64,000 nucleotides of DNA from Amylostereum areolatum (Eukaryota; Basidiomycota; Agaricomycetes; Russulales; Stereaceae), in assembly GCA_012932865.1 (NCBI GenBank), contig SAXG01000004.1:930001-994000 (forward strand), read 5' to 3'. Made by a program: the position numbers and the translations under genes. Of the stretch, positions 10,672-21,473 are shown piece after piece. Numbering within the stretch: the first letter of the stretch is position 1; every line of letters begins with the position of its first letter. The notes under the pieces were generated by a model. The model was not told the origin of the DNA and did not search any database. It saw only the letters and a program-made list of their open reading frames with translations.

Positions 10672-12140
10672 CAATGGAGTCGGCTCCGTCAAAAGACCAG
10701 TGGTCTCTGTTAGACAAGCACGAGTTCGCCCATTACGTTCTTGAAGAAACGGGAGAATACTTTCCCAAGGTACCACGTCCGACCCTCGTCAATATATCAA
10801 ATCTAGGCTCACAGTTATGCAGCCTTGCAGAGATTCAGGCGACCGCAGAGCTACCAAATACCCTATCTTCTCTCAAACAGCGTGTCAATGAACTTGAGAC
10901 CCGACACACAGAGGATTTGGAGAGGCTCTATGATCACCAGGCCCAACGCTACCTCGACGATGCTCACGATCGTTATCTGCAATTCGATGATACTCAAGTG
11001 GGACCAGAGAGCAAACCAGAATTTATTGCGCAGATGGATGTCGGTGGCCTCATACCCATAATACACCTCCTTGACCGTTGACACACCCGTTATGCCCAAC
11101 AGAGAATGACCAGAGGGAGCCCATGCGTCAACCAGCTTGCTATCCTTGCAATTCGATAACGAAGTGGACCAAAGTACGCATCGCACACTTGAAACACATC
11201 AACCCGTTACGAAAGCGACGAGACGAGCTTATGGGAAAGGATGAACTTGATCGGGGACGACGCGAAGCGTCCTTCCCCAAGTCTCTGGAAGAGTACAACG
11301 CGATTGGGAACAAGGACAAGCGGCTGCGCATAGCATTATTTCTGTCAGCAGATAAGACCGGCCAAGAACGAATGTTAAACGAGTCAGGATGGGCTTGGAG
11401 GCAGGTACAACCCTTGCTTGATCTTTATAACACGGATGTGAGTCCCTTCTTCGTTGTGGCATCTTATTAACCTCCTAATTGTGCCTACCGCAGGCCGGGT
11501 TCAAGGAGGAGATATCTCGGTTGAAGGACGCGGCTGTACCGGATCCACGACGGAAGGCCATCTGCGATGCAGGTTGGTTGATGACGGGCTGGGGCCACAT
11601 CTGCACATGCTGTCCGAACCTCGGAGATAGCCTTCCCGCATCTGTGTCGTGATTGAGCTTAATGTTGGCCTGTCATTGTTGGGAACTGTTAAGACGATGA
11701 GGAGCGTCATCGTTTCAGCACTCGCGGGACAACGGGAAGTCTCTGGGCTGTTGCGGGCACCGACCACCGCAAGGTTAGGCGAACCCTTGCCGGGATCGAG
11801 TCGATTTGTACCTTCGGGTGTTACTATATCTCGTTCGCCATGGCGAGCGAGGGATCCTAGGCGCGTGCAATCGGATACCACCCCTTATGCTGCTTATGGA
11901 TCGCGGACCTCTTCTCCGTCGACACTCTCGAGGTATATTTCCGAGAGATGATTCGGGTCCAGTTGGTACACGTATCGTTGATGCACTTACAGACGCCGAA
12001 GGGGTGATTTGAGGACATGGAGGCAGATGGAGGCTGTAAATGTCGAGCGAGTGTCGGGAATGTGGCCACATGCGCAGTGTGCCTGCACAGATTCTGTGGT
12101 TGGATGGGGATGGGAAAGACATGCGAAAAGGTTCCTTGGT
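10672..12140 (+). CDS. Uncharacterised protein, possible C-terminal Cys-rich segment; 3' end unresolved
   Basis: Not recognised. Three exons are well supported: 10672-11043 (MESAPSKDQWSLLDKHEFAH, with helical and coiled-coil-like stretches such as SSLKQRVNELETRHTEDLER), 11103-11437 (KWTKVRIAHLKHINPLRKRR, ESGWAWRQVQPLLDLYNTD) and 11494-11572 (FKEEISRLKDAAVPDPRRKA). The introns between them have GT-AG ends and good branch-like CTGAC/TTGAC sites. Beyond 11572, coding probably continues through short exons (about 11626-11780) towards 12140. There one frame gives a Cys-rich run (CKC, then CAVC, FCGW) and another gives CRECGH; I could not decide between them. The end coordinate is therefore approximate. 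The Cys-rich end may be a zinc-binding module, but this is only a guess. Confidence 0.4.
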
Positions 12141-12780
12141 CCTAGATCATATCTATGTAAGTTGCCTGCTGTCTGCTGCTGCACAATGTGCGCCTCGAGG
12201 TGACCCGACTTGGGGCGATACGTGCGTCGGGGACAAATACGCCAATTGCGAGGGCCAGGAAACGAGTCGTACCGTTCATCATCATCATCTTCCCGTCCCG
12301 TATCATCTTGCATCGACTTACCCTGGCAGTGCCTCGTCCAGTGCAGTCGACGGTCTTTGCACGCTCATCTTCAACTTGATCTTCTTCTCCGATGGGCCCG
12401 AGCTGGCGGTGCTAATACCGTTCCGTCTCGCCACCTCCCATTGTGACTGCGCGCCGCCCCGGGTCCATACTTAATAGCCCCTCGCCCTATCGTCACTTCT
12501 CGTCGTAAATCACCCCTCTAGGCTTCGCAAACCTGCTTCAAGTTCAAGCGCGACCACGCCCTTCCCATTGGAAATTTCCGCTCGAGAAGGTCTTCCCGTG
12601 GTCATTGGTTCCCGTCGTATAACCTTGCGGTTCTCGCCCCTGCCATCGGATCCGACCTGGCGAGTACTTCCGCGCTATATAACACGTTTAATCCGCGTAT
12701 TTATCTGCGCACCACCCCAGGCCGCTCTTCCGAACATATCTCCCTACACTCCTACGCTATCGACTACAGCCGCCCCAACA
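12141..12780. other. Intergenic stretch before the AIP3 gene
   Basis: Pyrimidine-rich on the plus strand towards 12780, as is usual for a fungal promoter and 5'UTR. It has overlapping open frames but none with recognisable features. A TATA-like CTATATAA occurs near 12674, about 100 bases before the AIP3 start. Confidence 0.45.
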
Positions 12781-13341
12781 ATGGCCTCCACACAAACCCG
12801 CCGCTATGCACCTATGAACGCCCGCATCCAAACAAATGTTACAGTAAGCCTTCCATTCGATCTTAAGTACCTGCGCTATACTCACATGCGCACGATTGTT
12901 CAGCCACAGTATGCGGATGTGCCTCGCATGGTCGCCGCCCTGCTTGAATCAACAAAACACCTACAGGAGATGCTTCGTCTCTGGAGTCAACGTCAGGTGT
13001 CCGAAAACCAGGTCAGCCATGTGTATATTCGGCTCGGGGGCGAATTCAACGCCACAGTCACGGCATTCCAATACTACAACATTGATCTTAGGTGCGCCAC
13101 TTCGCTTCCTGAAGCGTATTTAGATCTCCTCTGACAACATCTTGTAGCGACCTCTATTCAACACCAGAAGAACTCAGGATAGTGCTCGAGGCGATCTTAA
13201 GCGAGGGTCGCGTCTCCGCAGGTCCTCGCCATCCACCAACCGCGCGTTCGCCAGATTATCTACAACCTCTTGCAAGGCCTTCGAAGCAAACAGCCGGCAT
13301 ACTGGCGAGCGGTGGGCAGCTCACACGCGTACATGTCATAA
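12781..13341 (+). pseudogene. AIP3/Bud6-type N-terminal domain gene, frameshifted and truncated
   Basis: Actin-interacting protein 3 (Bud6) is a polarity factor that aids formin-driven actin nucleation. The start MASTQTRRYAPMNARIQTNV leads, after an intron, to DVPRMVAALLESTKHLQEML, then VSHVYIRLGGEFNATVTAFQ. After a second intron it reads SDLYSTPEELRIVLEAILSE, and then PRVRQIIYNLLQGLRSKQPA. That is the AIP3 N-terminal domain from end to end. A single-base frame break at GGG (13205-13207) separates LEAILSE from ASPQVLAIHQ; no intron can account for one base. The protein then ends at a stop (13339-13341) shortly after YWRAVGSSHA, without the long linker and C-terminal actin-binding core expected for Bud6. 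It is either a decayed partial copy, a stand-alone domain with a sequence error, or a gene whose later exons I missed. Confidence 0.6.
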
Positions 13342-13732
13342 AAACTATCCTTCTTCGTGATGTCGGTAGCTGCTGGCAGCGTCGACGCGTTAGAAGATCT
13401 CAGACTACCAACTGTTAACTTGTATAATGCAGCCCCCCCGGCGGCCCTCCCCTGGATTCTCGGACTAATGGATACCGGTATTGACCGCGGACAGGTGTAC
13501 GATAGAACATTATTTACGTTTTACGTTTTGTCCTGGAGCTTGTACATTCTCTTCCCTGTATCCTTGCATACCTACTACTCGAAGGCTACGACGATCATAA
13601 TTCTCTTCGTGAAGCTTCGATTTATGAGCACGTGACCGTATATCCACCGACGGCGGAAGGCGAGGCATTTGTCTCTCTAACTCCCGCCGCGAACACAATC
13701 GCGTTTTACTCGGTGCTCTGTATTCATGTTTA
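13342..13732 (+). other. Gap after the AIP3 domain
   Basis: This is where the rest of a Bud6 protein should be encoded. One 92-codon plus-strand frame (13357-13635) ends in a hydrophobic stretch and shows no Bud6 features. I found no continuation of AIP3. Confidence 0.4.
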
Positions 13733-16212
13733 ATGTCTGGGTTTCGTCGAACGCAACATCTCCTTGGCTTATTTGGTCCCAAACCACCAGTGCATACACA
13801 ATCCACACTCACGCATGAAGATGCTCAACCAAACGAGTCGGTTGACAAAAGGCGGAAAGCACCGCCCTCTGTTCACACCACAGTTCCGCCGCGAAGGGTG
13901 AACGAGTATCAATATCATCGGAGAGAACCTGCTCGCTCAAGACAGCCGGGGTACAGTCCCGACGGGCACCGGAAAGAGCAACAGGGTCGAGTAACCGCCA
14001 CTGCTGGCCCATCAACTTCCCCGAGCATCAGTGAGTAGCCTCCCAAAGCCTTGATTAAATGTGCATTTCTACGTTCAACGATGTCCAACATCATTGTGAC
14101 TGAAATGCCTGTTGTTGTTAGACAACAGTATCAACCACAGCTTTGGCAATCACCCGTCTCGGCCTCCACCCTCACCGAATAATATGCCTCCGCCGTCAAA
14201 GCGTCGTCGGGTTGAATACCCACGCGCAAAACCTCATACATCTATGCCCCCGCCTCAACCGCCACCTTCCATCTACGACTGCAACTGTCCCTACGGAGGT
14301 CAGAGTGAAACGGGAGCGGACTTCTTCGCCAGAGATTGTTGCCGTCCGGAAGCCAGTCACTTCCGGATCCAAATTCTATAAAATCCCTCCCCAGTGCAAG
14401 CGAACTTGCCCTGATTATAGGAATAATAGGTCTCAATGGGCGGAGAAGGAGGTGAAGGCCCTCGTTCGTATGGGGCTGAAGGTCGTCAAATATTTTATAC
14501 GGTGCGTTTGCTCTTCTCTTACTAGGAGTGTTCTGACAGTTGTACATACAGCGATGATGGAATGTCTATTGATTGGTGCGTTTTTTTCGCTCTTTGTAAA
14601 GGTATAAACTTAATAAACTCGTGGTTCGTGGTGGCAGGGAAAGTCCAAAGCCTGTCATGAATGACACACTCCTACCCCCTGCAGGCGACATCGGATCAAC
14701 GATCGAGCGTGCCCATTTAGTGAACCACCACGATTTAGAAGAAGTTCGGTCATCTGAACCGCGACGAAAGTCGAAGGGGATCGGTTCTACACCCAATGGC
14801 ACACAACATCAAACGAACGGGCACAGCGCGTCTTCCCCTAGACAGACGCTGACCCACGTTCGGCGGTCTCCAAGCCCAGATATTCAGGAAGTCCCGCCGC
14901 CATCTGCCAGGCGGCCTGAGAACCTTCCGTCGTCTCAACGTCCCAACTCCGCGTCTACAATGCCCCCTCCACCATCACCTTCTCAGCCACCACCATCATC
15001 ATCCTCCCAGACGAAATCTCGTCCTCTTCTTCGGCAGACAGCAGACCAAACATCACCAAGCCATTCAACTGCGCCCCCGCACACGAAAACTACCAACCCA
15101 AGTTGCCCTTCCACCTCAAATACTTTCTCGTCTACACTCAAACCTCGACCCATTTCCCTTCCCACCGCGACATCCGTTAACCATCCGTTTCCTTCTCATA
15201 TATCCCAGACAACAGAGATCGCCTTTCTAGTCGGACCACAACTTAATGCATTCCGCGAGTCGTCTCTGCCACCCATTGTATACAAAGCCGAACCCGGCCC
15301 CGACCTCGACCCTGACCCTGACGCAGACCTCTCCCAGGACGAAGCCACTTTCGACGAGCTTTTTGCTGATTCTGACCCTGTTTCACCACCAGCATCCAAT
15401 GCTCAGGCGACAAGACTGGGATGTTCCCCTGCAGAACAATCACCACCAGTGCTAAGGCCGACAGAACCGTCACCGATACCAGCACGGCCATCGTCAGAAA
15501 GGACGCCTGAAGTACTTCAGGAGTACAACGATGTTACCGCCGACGTCGGTAACGCGGACGATTGGCCCTCTGCCGAGGACGAGGAATCCATGACCAAAGC
15601 GGCTCTGCAATACATCAAGCGGTGTGTTTTCGCCGTATGTTTGGTTATGACAACACGCGCCGACACCCATCGTGCAGATATATCACCACTTTTGACGAAG
15701 ATCGCGCGCGGTTGGCCGGTGCGTATACAGGAGATGTAACTTTTTCGTGTCGGGTAGTCGGCGCCCTTGCGAAGCCCGTTCCGAAAGAAGTCAGTGAAGG
15801 TCAGCCTCTTCAACTGATGACAAAGATTCTGCCATTAACGCATCGACATCAGGCAAGATTTTCCAAGGTCGCTTAGACACACTTGGTGCCCTAAGAGCAT
15901 TCGACACGTTGAAATTTTGCGCGGAAGGATCTGCCAACGTCAAGTACGATGTCGTATGTCTCGGGAAGCGTACAGGGGTGCTGCTATCGGTTGCCTCGAC
16001 ACTTCGCGATACTCGCGGAGGGGGGCCAGTGCGCTGTTCTTGGTCGTTCGTTTTGCGGAGTAATGGGTCGAAGGCAACTGGAGGGTGAGTCGTCTGGGCC
16101 CATTCCGTGGGATACTATCTGATTTCTAACGCCTATCAACAGGTCCAAGGATACTTTGTGGCCGCTGGTTGCGACGGCCCACCAGATGATCGTTTATCCG
16201 CTGTTTTCGTAG
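13733..16212 (+). CDS. Disordered protein with a C-terminal NTF2-like domain
   Basis: The start MSGFRRTQHLLGLFGPKPPV is followed by long Pro/Ser-rich disordered regions (about 14640-15600) around a compact block: YRNNRSQWAEKEVKALVRMG, VVKYFIRDDGMSIDWESP and MNDTLLPPAGD. The C-terminus reads RYITTFDEDRARLAGAYTGD, FSCRV, then LDTLGALRAFD, YDVVCLGKRTGVLLSVASTL and, in the last exon, DTLWPLVATAHQMIVYPLFS. This pattern (FDEDR..LAGAYT early, WPLVATAHQMIV late) is what the NTF2-like domain of Mex67-type proteins looks like, but the RRM, LRR and UBA parts of Mex67 are absent. Introns at about 14031-14131, 14503-14550, 14575-14637 and 15621-15678 are clear. Between PSIYDCN and EVRVKRERTS (about 14215-14305) the frame changes by one; either a weak 88-nt intron or an indel at CCCCC near 14246 explains it. 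Function is unknown. Confidence 0.55.
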
Positions 16213-16961
16213 GCCAGCTAAGTGTTCGGGCCTCAAGGCCTCAAGCTTCATAGCCGCTACATATTTCTCCATCTGTTCATTATCCATAGCTTCGGCAAGG
16301 CGGTCCGATTTCTGAGCGCTCTGTTGGTATATATGCTCTATATCGGAACTCAATCTGTTGTACTGGTACCCTTGAACACCGAGGGCAGGTCTGCCAGGAC
16401 CCTGCTCTTCCACACACGCCGAACTCTCCGCCTCGGTCAATTACCGCTATCAGTCGTGCTAATTGTCACCAGAGTGGTCTTTTGTATTTTGAAGTTCCGA
16501 CCACGGCCATTCAGACCCTTGGAACGTATCGGCTTCTTATTGAATTCCTTCATCGCCGATCCAAAAATTGCGGGCGTTTCTGTATGTGCGAAGTGGAATA
16601 GAACCGAGGTGCCTACTTACTGATTGGGTTTGCGAGCGATTGAGTATCAAATCCTCTCGGTCATCATCGACGGTCGAGGTTAGTGGGAGACTGGGAATCT
16701 TTATACTTATACTAGCGAGCGGAGAGACGGTGGTTGGACACACGACCCTTGATTGCTTTCAATCCTCATCGTGCTTGCGAGTCGCCACATCGAAGTAGGC
16801 TCGCTGATTTGGATATGTAGGCTACAATATGGACTCCAGGTAAGTAGCATTTGACCTCGATCGGATGAGAAGGTTTTGGAACCACGTGGCCTTGTTAGGA
16901 TCAGAGGCTGTAGCCAAACAAAGACCGGCACGGCGCCTACGACCCGTTGAGCCATCTCCAC
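16126..16961 (-). CDS. Small uncharacterised protein, antisense to the end of the NTF2-like gene
   Basis: Not recognised. The best supported exons are the last two. One reads TPAIFGSAMKEFNKKPIRSK and GLNGRGRNFKIQKTTL. A 69-nt intron (donor GTGACA, acceptor GAGCAG, phase 0) then leads to PGRPALGVQGYQYNRLSSDI, DNEQMEKYVAAMKLEALRPE and the stop at 16126. A further intron upstream has a strong GTAAGT donor and CATACAG acceptor. The 5' exons between about 16650 and 16961 are uncertain, so the start coordinate is approximate. The protein is basic and helical in its C-terminal half. Its last codons overlap, on the opposite strand, the last coding exon of the neighbouring plus-strand gene (16126-16212). 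It is head-to-head with CWC27. Confidence 0.42.
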
Positions 16962-17037
16962 CGCCTGACCCGACGTTCTCAGCAGCTCCTGCGCGACTTT
17001 TCCTAATTTCCGTCACAGATAGATCTGCGGAGATATC

Positions 17038-19198
17038 ATGTCTCTGCCAACCAATGGACGCGTTGTGCTTGACACAACAGCAGGAGAAATAGACATCGAA
17101 CTATGGGCCAAAGTATGCACTTCCCACTGTGTAGTATGTGCCGCATACGCGTTGTGGACTCACCAGTCCCCCAGGAAACCCCTAAAGCATGTCGTAACTT
17201 TATTGCACTGGCAATGGAAGGTGCGTGTTCTCTGTATTCAATCGACCCCATGCCCATATACGCACACAGGCTATTACGACGGCGTCATCTTTCATCGGTG
17301 TGTGCTCCTCGATACGTGTCTCCCGCATTCATCCAATGTTAGCTGGTGATTCCGCATGGCACAGTGTCGTACCCGATTTCCTAGTACAGACAGGGGACCG
17401 CACTGGAACAGGTGCCGGTGGAGAGTCCTTCTATGGAGGTGTGTATACTCTCTTTGCCCATGCGGACGATGATGTCTTCGTTTCGGAGAAACCTGACGGC
17501 GGTTGCACGCAGAGCCATTTGAGGACGAAATACACCCACGTTTGCGCTTCGCGCATCGTGGCCTGGTCGCCATGGCCAACAATGGCACGAAGAATTCGAA
17601 CGACTCGCAATTTATCATCACGCTGGGTGCGTTGTCCGCGTCGAACATGGCGGCGAGTTCATGGCCTTCCTAACTGTGCTGTTTTTGTAGACCGTGCCGA
17701 CGAGTTGCATGGAAACACACACTTTTCGGGCGATGTATCGGCGACTCTATCTATAGTGCGCCCCCAAGTCATCTTAGCCTGATACCCATCTAACCACGCC
17801 TATCCTTTCCCGTTATGCTGCAGATGTCATGAAGATCGGTGCCATGGGTATGCGCATGCGGCCCATCCAGTCTCGCGTGTTTGATATCGACAAGCGCATG
17901 GACAGAGCTTGATGACAAGGGACGGCCACTCTAGTACGCATGCACACGCCTCTGTTGCTCTCGGACACTCAGAAGATGACACCCCTTCAAGCCCGCCCAA
18001 GATACGCAGTATTCGGATAGAAGAGAACCCATTCGACGACATTGTGCCCAGGATTACGGCCGAGGAGAAGCGCGCTCAGCAGCGGGCGCGGGAACAATCC
18101 ACGCGCGAGCGAGAGGAGGCCAACCGGAGGAAAGGCGCGAAAAAGTGCGGGGTTGTTTTTTTGGACCTTGTTTACCAGGATCTTGACGCGCCGCCTACAG
18201 GGATACCAAATTGCTGAGCTTCGGAGCGGACGAGGATCTAGAAGCCGAAGGCGACACCAAGGCGTTCAAAAAGAAAAATATCGCCCGTCCCGATCGTGAG
18301 TGGCCCTTAACTGAGTTACCGACGTGTGTGGGTCGAGCATACGAACGTAGTCGTTTCTAGTCACCGATGATCCTGACCAGCGGAACCTGCTGGTTGATCT
18401 ACCGTTGGCACCGCCATCCGTAAAACGGGATCGGGAGCCTGATGGCCGGGGCGTGGAGTCCACGAAGGAAAAGGTGTGTGAATGTGATCGTACAGTCCTC
18501 ATTGATCTTGCCGGCTTAGGCGCGGCTTCAATCAGAAAGGAAAAACAACGACCAAAGCAGACGATGATGATCTGACAAAAATCCGCGAGCGGCATGCAAA
18601 AGAGCAGGCGGAGAGCGGGTACGTATTATCATAGGGTCCGGCGTTGAGAGCGTATCAGTCGCTCACCTATCTCCGTTCAGGTCTTCAGCGACAGGCCGAG
18701 ATAGCGCGGATGGAAGCGGAAATCAAGAAGTTGTCCAAGAGACGGAACGGGGACGATAGCGACGACGAGCCGAGCAAGAAGAAGACGAAGAGCAAGTCGT
18801 ACTTGGAGGAGGAGCTGGCCAAGTACGCGAAAGGCCGACGGGGGGCGAAGAAGGGCAAACGAAACGACGAGACGGATGTGTTGGCAGCGCTGTCGAGCTT
18901 CAGGACGAAACTGCAGAGCACGACGATGGACGAGATGGACGTGGACCGAGCGGCGAATGGAGAAACAGAGGCGGGCGAAGTGCCTGTACCGGTGGAAGGC
19001 GACGAAGGAATCGAGGTGGACGACGACCGGGGCTTCATGTCACACCACCTGAACTTTCCCAAAGGGAACGAGGAGGAGGTGTCGAAAGCGGAAAGAGAGT
19101 ACGAAGTCATTGATCCTCGGAAACGAGCTGCGCAGGCGAAACGGGAGCACAAGGAGGAAAGGGAGAAGGAGAAGAGAGGTCGGGCTGGACGGCGTTGA
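17038..19198 (+). CDS. CWC27: Spliceosome-associated cyclophilin CWC27 (frame break in the cyclophilin domain)
   Basis: CWC27 is a cyclophilin-fold component of the activated spliceosome. The N-terminus MSLPTNGRVVLDTTAGEIDI opens the cyclophilin domain. It continues over short exons as ETPKACRNFIALAMEG, YYDGVIFHR, VVPDFLVQTGDRTGTGAGGE, PFEDEIHPRLRFAHRGLVAM and DRADELHG. The linker SPPKIRSIRIEENPFDDIVP, then ITAEEKRAQQRARE and TKLLSFGADEDLEAEG, is specific for CWC27. The C-terminal coiled coil (LQRQAEIARMEAEIKKLSKR) and tail ending EREYEVIDPRKRAAQ also match. All introns have GT-AG ends. One base is missing in the highly conserved HGKHTLFGR motif: a run of three A at 17713-17715 stands where four would keep frame; downstream SIYNVMKIGAME is again in the expected frame. 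Pseudogenisation is unlikely because the rest is intact. Confidence 0.9.
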
Positions 19199-19731
19199 TG
19201 TGCTTGAGGTGGTAAGCCACATGCTATTATTGTGCCAGCGTTGCAATAGACTTGGCCGAGTGGGTGTCATTCCTGGGTAGCCATCCCGAGCGACGAGCGG
19301 TGTTGATGCCTAAGCGCCTGAGCGTTTATGGCGTAATTGACTGGTCGTTGTTGTCCTGAGAGGGGCGCATACGCTCATGATTTGCCCATGCTGTGAGCGG
19401 CCGTGTACTCTAATTGCCGGGGATGTTTGACCGGAAGAATAAGAAAGGGGGGCCTATATATTCGAACGGTGCAATGCGTTGTAGCGAGCGAACGTCGAAC
19501 GCAGTGGCCATTGTTTCTCTTTGAACATTGTTCTATTGTAATCGCAATCGCGTGGCGCCGTGCGCTTGTTCCTTCGCTTTGTCATCTCTCCTCGGTGCTT
19601 CCCGGACCCACCGCGGACCGAGGGCGTTCGCAGCGTCGACGACCAGCACGCCTCCAACTCACCCATTGTCACTTTGCTCTTATACCTCTCGCTCGCCAGC
19701 CCCTACACACCCTTCCCCTACATCTCCCCTA
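19199..19731. other. Intergenic stretch between CWC27 and UBC6
   Basis: Holds the CWC27 3' flank and the UBC6 promoter. A TATA-like sequence (CTATATATTCG near 19453-19463) is present but lies about 280 bases before the UBC6 start, and the last 100 bases are pyrimidine-rich. No gene is supported. Confidence 0.55.
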
Positions 19732-21070
19732 ATGGCCTCCAAAGCTGCATCGAAGCGAGTACGTGTCTCTCCCTGTTCCTCCCTCCCCCCTCAGATTAGC
19801 GGTCTGACGATCCCCCGCAGCTCTCCAAAGAGTATATGCTCATGCAGAGGGATCCCCCCCCTTTCGTCTGGGCCGCCCCCGATGAGAAAGATATCCTCAC
19901 TTGTCCGTCTTCTTCTCCTTTCTATCCAATCTGTTCGCTCACCGGCCCTCACAGGGAACTATCTCATCGTATGCGCGCGTTTATCATATCCCCTTACCCC
20001 ACACTCTGACCGCGCCCCTTCTCTGGCAGCGGGGGCCTCCAGACTCTCATTTCTCCGGTGGTGAATATCATGGCGTCCTCCTCTTCCCTCCAGAATACCC
20101 TTTCAAACCACCAGGTATCAAGGTGCGTCTCCGTGAGTATGGCTCTGCGCTCCACAGTCTCCTGACCGCTGTCCTGCGCAGATGTACACTCCCTCTGGGC
20201 GGTTCCAACCAGACAAAAAGATATGTTTTTCCATGTCTGACTTCCACCCTGGCTCTGTAAGTCCCCCACCCTTCTTCCTCTGCATCTCGCTTATGGCTTT
20301 CTGTAGTGGAACCCAGCATGGAGTGTCGCCACGATGTACGTTTTTCCCGTCCATCGCGGATGTTTGTTCCTCCTTCTGACCGCCGTTCTTTGATAGATTG
20401 ACCGGTCTGGTCTCATTCATGCTTTCCGACGAGATGACCACGGGCTCGGTCACCACCACCGACGTGGACAAGCGCGCTTATGCGTCCAAGAGTCATGCTT
20501 GGAATCTGGGTCAACGCCGGTTCAAAGAGGCTTTCCCGGACGTGAGTCTTCCTTATATTATGCCCTACTTTGAGAGCGACATCGGCTTCTGGATCGACAG
20601 CCGGCGACACTATCACTGTTCGCATCACTGCATCGCTATCGACATCGTCCTCCCCTCGTTCCTCTAATTCGTTTCAAACTGCAGTGACTGACGGCATTGT
20701 CTTTGCTATCCAGTATTGCACGCCAATTGCACGCAACCCGCCAAACATGGGCGAGAAGGAGCGGGGAATACCAGATAAACCGCCTGTGCAGAAATCTGCC
20801 CCTAAACCGACACCGCCATCGTCTTCCATGCCACGGTCATCACAGCTTGCAACCGCTCCAGCTCCGGGCAACATTCTCAAGAACGCAGCAGGAGCTGCCG
20901 TCCGTCCTCGTAAGATCGCTCGTGCGGCAGCATCTGGGAGCGCAGCAGGGCCCGGCGACGCCAGTCGTGGTTGGGCCGCGTCCTGGCGCCAACTCGTCTG
21001 TGAGAAGTGGCGGTGGGGGCTATTGATCGCACTCGCGGTCATTGTTTCGAGGATAACGACAAGCGCTTAA
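19732..21070 (+). CDS. UBC6: Ubiquitin-conjugating enzyme E2 6, tail-anchored
   Basis: UBC6 (UBE2J family) is the tail-anchored ER E2 enzyme of ER-associated degradation. After MASKAASKR the protein reads [20 protein letters not shown], then [60 protein letters not shown] and [13 protein letters not shown]. The catalytic Cys is the one in [12 protein letters not shown], the HP-containing motif typical of this subfamily. A linker rich in Pro and Ala leads to a C-terminal hydrophobic anchor ([18 protein letters not shown]). At least six introns are present; one exon has only 14 bases (19955-19968, WNYLI junction). The ATG is chosen because it opens the typical MAS-K-A start in a pyrimidine-rich context. 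Confidence 0.93.
19955..19968 (+). other. UBC6: 14-nt micro-exon of UBC6
   Basis: The sequence between a CTCACAG acceptor and a GTATGC donor encodes the end of W and NYLI, which bridges DEKDILT and RGPPDSHF of the E2 fold. Leaving it out would break both the frame and the conserved N-I/L-x-x-W-x-x-x-I region. Confidence 0.85.
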
Positions 21071-21473
21071 TGTCCTCATACCCCCAATCTACCCCTCCAT
21101 TTCACCCACGAACAGACGATGAGTATCTTCCACCATCTACGCTCGTTGCCCGTCATGTCTAGACTGTGTCCATATCGTCCTCCTACGCGGGGTACTTATA
21201 CCGTCCCACACACTCTTTGATCTTACGCCTCTTGATAACGAACATCATTCCTTCTCTCCATTTTTTCTCTTCTCTCTTCTCTCGATGGTCTCGCTCTCTA
21301 CCTCTCCTTTTCTCTTCTTTTCACCGTTTTGTGGTATTCTTTGCGCGTGGATGTATTGGATAAGAAAGCGATGTATCTCGTGTAGCGGTGAAGTGCGCAC
21401 ATTCTGTAATGATATACACAATACAATTGACTTCCATCTCCTCGTACTTTTCTCAATCTACCATACCCTACTC
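21071..21473. other. Convergent intergenic region
   Basis: Between the stop codons of UBC6 (plus) and thymidylate kinase (minus). Pyrimidine-rich on the plus strand (CTTCTCT repeats near 21250-21320). It holds the two 3'UTRs only. Confidence 0.6.
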
